NCBI RefSeq assembly: GCF_000019525.1
Contig: NC_010506.1
Span: 4,712,001 to 4,776,000 of the forward strand
Origin: Shewanella woodyi ATCC 51908
GTDB lineage: Bacteria > Pseudomonadota > Gammaproteobacteria > Enterobacterales > Shewanellaceae
DNA: 64,000 bases
Direction: 5' to 3'
The translations under genes were made by a program, and so were the position numbers. Of this stretch, positions 57,916-64,000 are shown one piece after another. Numbering within the stretch: position 1 is the first letter of the stretch; the number at the start of each line of letters is the position of its first letter. The notes under the pieces are model-generated. The model searched no databases, was not told the origin of the DNA, and was given only the letters and a program-made list of their open reading frames with translations.

Positions 57916-59574
57916 TTAGTATTTCATTAAGAATTTTTGTGATGCTTCGATATCGATGGTGAAAGTACGAGTGTCATCGGCATAGAAATCAACGGTTTTA
58001 CGTAAGTCTTTCAATAGCGTCTTGTTAGCATCTGAAAGATCGCGATTATGAACTTTCTTTTGAAGATCTAACGCTTGGCCATAGGTCATTAGCTCAAATG
58101 CATAGATATAAGACACACCATTGACCACTGTGGTTAGGTTTTTAGACGCTTGATGGAAGTTACTGAAGTTATCTTCAATCCCGCCTTGGTTAGCCTGACC
58201 ATAAAAAGAGACAGGGTTAGATGCGTGGGCGATATCTACAAACAGTGCAGTGAAACCATTTTGCAGCGTATAGAAGCTCTGACCGTTAGTATCATCAGGA
58301 TTCACTAGGGCACGGGGTAATCCAGTGAAATAGGGGTCAATCATCTTAATCTGACGGTTCGATGAGTATTTACCTAACTGAGCCATTGCGATACTGAACG
58401 CTTCCGTTGTCGTCGCTAGCTGTATGGTGTCGAAGTTAGCAGACGAGTTAATTGCGCCAGATACCTTACCATCAGTGAAGTACTGCTCAACTTGTGGGTA
58501 CTTGTTGAAACGTGAGTGCTTAGCATTCAAGTAAACAGTTGGATTATCATCAGAGCTGTTGATCTGAATATGTACTAGCTCTTCAAGGCTGTTGTACTGA
58601 CTAATAGCATTAGCGACAGGCCAGTGTGCACCGCGAAATGATAAGGCATCTTGTAACGGACGTTTTTCATCACGCTGGAACAGGTAACCACCTTCAAGAT
58701 TGGTAAGAATATCGTTACCCACCTCCTGGACATGCGGCATAGGACGCGCATCTAAGGTGTGAGGTAAAATTGGACTGATATTACCATTGATTGACTCAAG
58801 ACCCGCTGCAATCAGCTTAGGAGAGAACTCGATTAATTGCTCAGCCTGACCCATGGCATGGACTAACTGCGCTGTTGATAGTGCGTTGTTAGAGAGAATC
58901 GATAGGCCATCTTTACCAAATGGCACTAAAGGCTTAACACCAGCGGCTTTTAATGCTTTGCCCGCAGGCATACGCTCGCCTTTGTAGAACACCTCGTGCT
59001 CACCCATCATAGCGGCACCAATATGTGATGCTAATAGGATGTCAGACAGACCCACTGAGCCATCTGAAGGAACAACAGGGATAATGTTCTTGTTGACGAA
59101 CTCTTCATATAAACGAGCCACGTCAGGCTGAACACCAACATGACCGGTAGCGATTTGGTTTAGTCGAATAGTCATGGCCATGCGCACAACCGACTGCTCA
59201 ATTGGCTCACCAGATGCCGCAGAGTGAGTGAATAACATGTCACGGTTAAAGTCTTCAGAGAGCTTTACCGCTTCATCTGACATTTTGCCATCTTTACCGA
59301 AAACTTCTGTATCTTTATTCTTACCAACACCAACTGTTAAACCGTAAACTGGAGTACCTTGGCGAGCTGAATCCATTAATAGGTCAAAACTGTTCTGAAT
59401 ATTCTGTTTGCCTTGCTGGCTAACTGTAATGCTCGCTACGCCATTTTGTACTTTAAGCAACTGTTCGATTGTTAGATCTTTACCGGTTAGGCTGATAGTA
59501 TCAGCTAAGACCCCAAAAGCAGGGGCAACACAACAAGCAACTAACACTGATTGACTCAACACCGATAACTTCAT
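57916..59574 (-). CDS. Exported HAL/PAL-family aromatic amino acid lyase homologue lacking the MIO triad
   Basis: 552 residues with a signal peptide (cut after GVLA, about residue 24), unlike the cytoplasmic HutH. Family landmarks are clear: YGLTVGVG (Tyr77), KDGLSILSNN, LQDALSFRG, SSDDNPTVYL, LGKYSSNRQIKMIDP and QGGIEDNFSN. At the cofactor site, where HutH has GSVGASGD, the text is GSVGLSD (172-178), so the Ala-Ser-Gly triad that forms MIO is missing and one residue is deleted. It lies upstream of urdA and may supply urocanate in the periplasm, by an unusual mechanism, or serve as a binding protein. Confidence 0.85.
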   Translation of the reverse strand: MKLSVLSQSVLVACCVAPAFGVLADTISLTGKDLTIEQLLKVQNGVASITVSQQGKQNIQNSFDLLMDSARQGTPVYGLTVGVGKNKDTEVFGKDGKMSDEAVKLSEDFNRDMLFTHSAASGEPIEQSVVRMAMTIRLNQIATGHVGVQPDVARLYEEFVNKNIIPVVPSDGSVGLSDILLASHIGAAMMGEHEVFYKGERMPAGKALKAAGVKPLVPFGKDGLSILSNNALSTAQLVHAMGQAEQLIEFSPKLIAAGLESINGNISPILPHTLDARPMPHVQEVGNDILTNLEGGYLFQRDEKRPLQDALSFRGAHWPVANAISQYNSLEELVHIQINSSDDNPTVYLNAKHSRFNKYPQVEQYFTDGKVSGAINSSANFDTIQLATTTEAFSIAMAQLGKYSSNRQIKMIDPYFTGLPRALVNPDDTNGQSFYTLQNGFTALFVDIAHASNPVSFYGQANQGGIEDNFSNFHQASKNLTTVVNGVSYIYAFELMTYGQALDLQKKVHNRDLSDANKTLLKDLRKTVDFYADDTRTFTIDIEASQKFLMKY

Positions 59575-59638
59575 ATTACAACTCTTTATAGGACATGTTT
59601 TCGAGGGCTGGAGAATACCTATTAAGTGATAGTTCGAA

Positions 59639-59654
59639 TCTGACGATGATCACA
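59639..59654 (-). promoter_or_regulatory. CRP site upstream of the HAL-like gene
   Basis: On the minus strand TGTGATCATCGTCAGA matches TGTGA-N6-TCACA at nine of ten positions, centred about 73 bases upstream of the start codon. Confidence 0.6.
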
Positions 59655-59827
59655 AATAAATAAGCAGCAAACTTAAACAGCTCATATTTACAATGCAGTT
59701 CACGAATAATTTCTTTCTCTAATTGAAGTCACAAAAACAGCTAGATAAACAGTAACTAACAGCCCCATTAGGCTTGATATTGCGGTAACGATCACCTTCC
59801 CATACGGCTCTACAGATAGGACTTAAC

Positions 59828-60685
59828 ATGACAAACCAATACATACCGGCAAAAGTTTGGACCATGGATAATGAAAATGGTGGCGAGTGGGCCAGCATCA
59901 ATCGTCCCGACTCAGGCCCAAGACATGAGAAGGTATTAGCTAAAGGCACTCAGCCACTTCAGCTACATTCACTGGCCACGCCTAACGGCCAAAAGGTAAC
60001 CATTATGCTGGAGGAGTTATTAGCCAAAGGCGTAACAGAGGCAGAATACGATGCCTACTTGATCAGCATTGGTGATGGCGATCAATTCTCTTCCGGCTTT
60101 GTGGATATCAATCCAAACTCAAAAATACCAGCGCTACTTGATACCTCAGTTGATTCACCTATTCGCGTATTTGAATCAGGTAACATCCTCCTTTATTTGG
60201 CAGAAAAATTTGGCCACTTTTTACCTACGGATTTAGTCGCTAAAACTGAAGTGATGAACTGGTTATTTTGGCTGCAAGGCTCTGCGCCATATCTCGGCGG
60301 TGGTTTTGGCCATTTCTATGCCTATGCCCCAGAAAAGTTCGAATACCCAATAAACCGCTTTACCATGGAAGCTAAACGTCAACTTGATGTGCTGGATAAA
60401 CAGCTAGCTAACAATGAGTTTATTGGTGGCAGTGAATATAGTATTGCCGACATCGCCATCTGGCCTTGGTATGGCAGTCTAGTACTCGGTAACTTATATA
60501 ACGCCGCTGAGTTTTTAGATGTATCAAGCTACCCTCACTTAGTGCGCTGGGCTAAACAAGTGAGCGAACGCGATGCAGTTAAACGTGGCCGCATTGTGAA
60601 CCGTTCATGGGGTGAAGAGTGGGAGCAACTAGCAGAGCGACATAGCGCAGCTGATATTGATGCTGTGCTCGCAAAGCAGCCTTAA
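59828..60685 (+). CDS. yghU: Glutathione-dependent disulfide-bond oxidoreductase YghU
   Basis: 285 residues. The N-terminal extension (WTMDNENGGEWASINRPDSGPRHEK) and the domain order, thioredoxin-like then helical GST domain, match YghU, a nu-class GST that binds two glutathiones and acts as a disulfide reductase. The blocks PNGQKVTIMLEELL, NSKIPALLD and FESGNILLYLAEKFG are typical. AGGA lies seven bases upstream. Confidence 0.93.
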   Translation: MTNQYIPAKVWTMDNENGGEWASINRPDSGPRHEKVLAKGTQPLQLHSLATPNGQKVTIMLEELLAKGVTEAEYDAYLISIGDGDQFSSGFVDINPNSKIPALLDTSVDSPIRVFESGNILLYLAEKFGHFLPTDLVAKTEVMNWLFWLQGSAPYLGGGFGHFYAYAPEKFEYPINRFTMEAKRQLDVLDKQLANNEFIGGSEYSIADIAIWPWYGSLVLGNLYNAAEFLDVSSYPHLVRWAKQVSERDAVKRGRIVNRSWGEEWEQLAERHSAADIDAVLAKQP

Positions 60686-60702
60686 AGTTTTTACTCATTA
60701 AA

Positions 60703-60726
60703 AATGCCACTCAACCGAGTGGCATT
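60703..60726. terminator. Hairpin after yghU
   Basis: AATGCCACT, short loop, AGTGGCATT. The T-tract is on the minus side, so plus-strand termination is weak. Confidence 0.45.
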
Positions 60727-61090
60727 AATGTACAGACCTTCTCCTCAACGGCATATAACGCAGTTCCCTCAACGCTCTAAGATGTTACCCTCCCAAGAAA
60801 TGAAAACACAAAACACCACCAATTCGCACACCAACAGCTTAATACACTGCAAATATCACTCCATTCAATTCAATTAGTTACAGCCAGAGATAAAAAATAG
60901 ATATAAAAACGAGCTTGGAAAGGTTTTAGAAATCTCCCACCCACTATTTGATGAGTTTATTCACACAAGTGAGATTCGGCAGTCAGGGCGTTAACGCTGC
61001 CGCAAAGGTGAATTGACCAAGAACAGATAAAAAACAATCAACAAGCAATTAAACACCAACAGATAACAACAAAGTGATGGAGATATTAAC
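60727..61090. other. Intergenic stretch before the M43-like protease gene
   Basis: About 360 AT-rich bases; no ORF, repeat or RNA recognised. Confidence 0.35.
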
Positions 61091-63232
61091 GTGAAATATT
61101 CATATCGCAGCTTATATGGAGTGATAGCCTTATTGTTATTTTCCTCTCAATCTCTAGCAGAGGACAATGAGGTTAAGGTACTAGATGTTCGCTTTCTAGT
61201 TGCCGCAGCAGATAAACAGGGAACAGACGCGCAGGCCGATGGGGAGACACTAAGAGAGGGGATCGAAAAGTTAAACTTGTACTACCAACCAATGGGCGTG
61301 CAGTTTAATCATAAAGATACGGTTTATATTACCAACGAAGATGTGCCGGGTTTCCATGATCCAGAAGATGGGTGGGACACAGATGATGAGGAGCTAGTCA
61401 GACCCTTCTTTGACCTCAATAGCTACAACATACTCGTGACCGAGCTCAAACGTCTTAATGGTCACGCCTGGTGGCCCTATGAAGCAACGGATGCTGTAGA
61501 GGTCGATCCAGAAGATCTTATCTACTCCACTACGGCCCATGAGATAGGCCATAACCTCAGCATCAGACACACATACTCAAGTAACAGTGATGGCCCAATC
61601 TCACTGCTAGCAGGCCCCATGGGCTGGAAATATGGCGACCATATTATCGATACACCACCGGATCCCGATGAAGATGATTACATAGAGAACTGTGTATACA
61701 ACGGTGACCTTGTTGATGATGAGGGAGTGCTTTATGCTCCAGATGCTAAAAACATCATGAGCGGAGGGAGAAACCGCTGCCGTACACACTTCTCCCCGCA
61801 GCAGCAGACTCGTATGCTTAGTCTTATCTCTACCGACAAGTACCACCTTTATGACAAATATGGCGAAGGTCGAACCGTGCCAACCTGTGATAACTCAACC
61901 CAAGTGATTGAGTACCCTCACCATGAAGGCTTTAACGTTAACGAGGTGGTAGCTGCAACCCCTTGGGTTCAGGATGTCGCCAATAATAGATATAACTGGC
62001 GCTTTGACAGTGACACCTCTTCATCTCGCACTGGCGCCGATGAGCCCGTAGAGGGACACAGCTTTATCCATGTCGACACAAGTAGGATGGATGATTTTAT
62101 TAGCGAGGGCGATCATGTTGCCATGCTCAGCCCCTGCTTTGATTTCACCACTAAGAACTCACCAACAATGGCGTTTTACTTCTCTATGTACGGTGAGGAT
62201 ATGGGCACCCTCTCCATTGAAGCCACATTAGATAATGGCCAGAGCTGGCTTCCTGTTTGGCAGATGATAGGTCAAAAGCACACAGATGGAGAGTGGGAGC
62301 AGGTTAATGTGGATCTCGATGAGTACGCTGGAAAGAAGGTTCAGTTTAGACTCGATTACCAAGTTCAGGGAGAAAAAGGTGATGCCTCTTTCGATAGCAT
62401 ACAGCTAGATGCCATATCTCAGGACAAGGTACATGCAGTATTAAGCAGCGATAGCGTTGCCGAAGATGGCATGAGTTTCACCTTTACCCTACAAAGAGAG
62501 GGCAGCGTTGCTGGTGAAACCTCGATTCAAGTCGCTACCCAAGATCTGACAGCCATGGCTGGCATCCATTATGAGGCCATCGACACTCATGTTGTTTTTG
62601 CTGCTGACGAAACCACTAAAACACTAACCATTAATATCTTAGATAACGATAATCTGGAAGGTGATACTCAGTTCAACATTATTCTCTCGGGCGCTAATGC
62701 CCCTGTCGATAATCCACCTCTACTGATCACTATCATCGAAGATGAAGAGGAGAATATCGCCCCTGTCGCTAGCTTTGACTTTAATGTCAAAAACAGTAAG
62801 GTCAGCTTTACTAGCACCGCTAGTGATGAGGATGGCGAGATAGTCAGTTATCTGTGGGACCTTGGTGATGGAAGCAGTGCAGATACCGAAACCTTGACCC
62901 ATCGCTATGCTCAAAGCGGCGATTATCTGGTGAGCCTCACCGTGACCGACGATGACGGCCTGTCTCACACCAGCTCTCAAACAGTCTCAGTATCTAAAAA
63001 GAGTAAACCTACCGCTGTGATTAAGCATATAAACCTATGGTTTATCGATGTTTTTGTATCGCTTAGCTATGATGACGATGGCTATATCACCCAGCACAGA
63101 TGGAAATTTAATGATGGCAGCAAAGCCTCTGGCCCAGTTGCAGTTAAATTTGGTAATCGCGCCTCTAAGGTAAAACTTATCGTCAAAGACAATGACAACC
63201 TTAAAGGCAGAGCAAAACTCAAATTTAGATAA
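61091..63232 (+). CDS. Secreted M43-like (pappalysin-type) metalloprotease with Calx-beta and PKD domains
   Basis: 713 residues. GTG start at 61091 with GGAG eight bases upstream. Signal peptide ends at QSLA (about residue 23). The protease part has the metzincin site HEIGHNLSIRH (HExxHxxGxxH-like, about residue 150) and the Met-turn IMSGG. Then come a MAM/jelly-roll-like part, a Calx-beta domain (SSDSVAEDGMSFTFTLQREG...DNDNLEGDTQFNIILSG, about 455-550) and two PKD domains (VASFDFNVKNSKVSFTSTASD; a second after STKSKP). It is a secreted protease; no anchor is visible. Confidence 0.85.
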   Translation: MKYSYRSLYGVIALLLFSSQSLAEDNEVKVLDVRFLVAAADKQGTDAQADGETLREGIEKLNLYYQPMGVQFNHKDTVYITNEDVPGFHDPEDGWDTDDEELVRPFFDLNSYNILVTELKRLNGHAWWPYEATDAVEVDPEDLIYSTTAHEIGHNLSIRHTYSSNSDGPISLLAGPMGWKYGDHIIDTPPDPDEDDYIENCVYNGDLVDDEGVLYAPDAKNIMSGGRNRCRTHFSPQQQTRMLSLISTDKYHLYDKYGEGRTVPTCDNSTQVIEYPHHEGFNVNEVVAATPWVQDVANNRYNWRFDSDTSSSRTGADEPVEGHSFIHVDTSRMDDFISEGDHVAMLSPCFDFTTKNSPTMAFYFSMYGEDMGTLSIEATLDNGQSWLPVWQMIGQKHTDGEWEQVNVDLDEYAGKKVQFRLDYQVQGEKGDASFDSIQLDAISQDKVHAVLSSDSVAEDGMSFTFTLQREGSVAGETSIQVATQDLTAMAGIHYEAIDTHVVFAADETTKTLTINILDNDNLEGDTQFNIILSGANAPVDNPPLLITIIEDEEENIAPVASFDFNVKNSKVSFTSTASDEDGEIVSYLWDLGDGSSADTETLTHRYAQSGDYLVSLTVTDDDGLSHTSSQTVSVSKKSKPTAVIKHINLWFIDVFVSLSYDDDGYITQHRWKFNDGSKASGPVAVKFGNRASKVKLIVKDNDNLKGRAKLKFR

Positions 63233-63273
63233 GCTATACAACAAGTCTTAAAAAATCTCAGGGTAAAGTGTAA

Positions 63274-63312
63274 AGAGCCAGTATCAACGAATGTTGATAC
63301 TGGCTCTCTTTT
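63274..63312 (+). terminator. Intrinsic terminator after the M43-like gene
   Basis: AGAGCCAGTATCAA, six-base loop, TTGATACTGGCTCT followed by CTTTT. Confidence 0.9.
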
Positions 63313-63335
63313 ATCAGCTTAAAGCTTTTATCAAG

Positions 63336-63824
63336 CTAACGACTAAGGCGGGTGATAACCTCTTTATGCTGAGGATATTGAGTCAGTAGCCACTCTTGGC
63401 TAAACAGCTCAAAATCATCGAACGTAAAGCCTGGTGACACCATGCAACCTACTAGTGAGAAACCAGGGTTATTCATGGCCGAACCAAAAATACACCCTTT
63501 GGGCACCAAAAATTGTGGCCGTTCACCAGCAGCAAAATTTAATCCAAGTTGAGCGGTTGTTAGCTCCCCAGCCTCATCAATCATGTAAATCGTAAGCGAT
63601 TGACCTGCATGGAAATACCACATCTCATCGGCTGTTAAGCGGTGAAAGTTAGATACCTCCCCAGTGCGCAACAGAAAGTAGATACTTGTCCAAAGAGGCC
63701 GAGTATCATCAAACTGCTCATCAGAGCGATATGAAGAACGGAAATAACCCCCTTCGACATGCTGCTCTAATTTCAAATGCTCAATAAATGAGTCCGCAGT
63801 TTCCAAAGATAACTTGTCAGTCAT
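63336..63824 (-). CDS. Cupin-fold protein (DUF985)
   Basis: 162 residues. The conserved cupin pattern (EGGYFRSSYRSD, SNFHRLTADEMWYFHAGQSLTIY, FLVPKGCIFGSAM, SLVGCMVSPGFTFDDFEL) is that of DUF985, a single-domain cupin of unknown substrate. GCACC... context is otherwise plain. Confidence 0.9.
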   Translation of the reverse strand: MTDKLSLETADSFIEHLKLEQHVEGGYFRSSYRSDEQFDDTRPLWTSIYFLLRTGEVSNFHRLTADEMWYFHAGQSLTIYMIDEAGELTTAQLGLNFAAGERPQFLVPKGCIFGSAMNNPGFSLVGCMVSPGFTFDDFELFSQEWLLTQYPQHKEVITRLSR

Positions 63825-63863
63825 AACATCACTCTATTGGTGCTAATACTTTGCTGTTTTACT

Positions 63864-64000
63864 TTAGTGCTTAGGCCTTACACCGTCACGCACCATCTCT
63901 TTACCATTTTCATACACTTCATCGGTCACCCAACGCGCATGTAAAAGCTTATGGTTAGCATCAAACACTGCAACAAAGTGACGGCCATCGGCATTATTTG
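63864..64000 (-). CDS. C-terminal end of a gene cut by the right edge
   Basis: The last ~45 codons (…DGRHFVAVFDANHKLLHARWVT… GVRPKH) to a TAA at 63864-63866. The start lies outside. No family can be named from this much. Confidence 0.5.
   Translation of the reverse strand, partial: NNADGRHFVAVFDANHKLLHARWVTDEVYENGKEMVRDGVRPKH

Noticed and set aside
59209..59217. Ala-Ser-Gly in the HAL-like protein at residues 120-122
   Set aside because: It aligns with the SHAAGTGEP segment of HutH, not with the MIO position, so it is not the cofactor triad.

Overview
The window looks like a chromosomal segment of a marine Shewanella. Gene content and order point to this genus: MetJ-box metT, GbpA-type chitin-binding protein, catalase, ExeM nuclease with a GlyGly-CTERM tail, serA/ygfZ, and CRP-type sites in front of respiratory genes. 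No rRNA, tRNA, CRISPR array, integrase or intact transposase gene was seen.

Layout. 0-7.7 kb: a DUF2339 membrane protein cut by the left edge, small conserved proteins, a DUF3087 gene with a duplicated and decayed 3' end, a NhaC-family transporter behind a MetJ box (metT), a DUF998 protein and an RluF-like pseudouridine synthase. 7.7-11.1 kb: an accessory island with palindromic repeats and three small unknown or SUKH-like ORFs arranged like integron gene cassettes, with attC-like sites but no integrase. 11.2-31.2 kb: core genes (S46 peptidase, aromatic amino acid permease, GbpA, a UPF0016 Mn exporter behind a yybP-ykoY riboswitch, catalase with a 21-codon upstream ORF, a thioesterase followed by a 98-bp tandem triplication, a nucleoside transporter plus deoD, ExeM with a MITE-like element upstream, a LuxR regulator, serA, ygfZ). 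31.4-41 kb: tricorn-like protease, orphan PhnN, a DksA/TraR-like gene between long palindromic repeats, then a patch of poorly known genes. 41-54 kb: HDAC-like protein, an RNA/ribosome-repair operon (rtcB-prfH plus a small LMW-phosphatase-like gene), a peroxide-defence group (di-heme peroxidase, exported KatG, truncated globin), a flavoprotein, a TauE/SafE permease and an M13 peptidase. 54-60 kb: a respiratory locus of exported proteins (outer-membrane porin, urocanate-reductase-like lipoprotein, exported HAL-family protein, small secreted CxxC protein, two CRP sites). 60-64 kb: yghU, an M43-type secreted protease with PKD domains, a cupin and a gene cut by the right edge.

The most interesting points are two. 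First, the exported HAL-family protein plus UrdA plus porin suggest amino-acid-derived urocanate respiration in the periplasm; the HAL-family member lacks the Ala-Ser-Gly triad that forms the MIO cofactor. Second, the compact rtcB-prfH operon carries a third, phosphatase-like gene. Several repeat families carry hairpins whose arms differ between copies but still pair.
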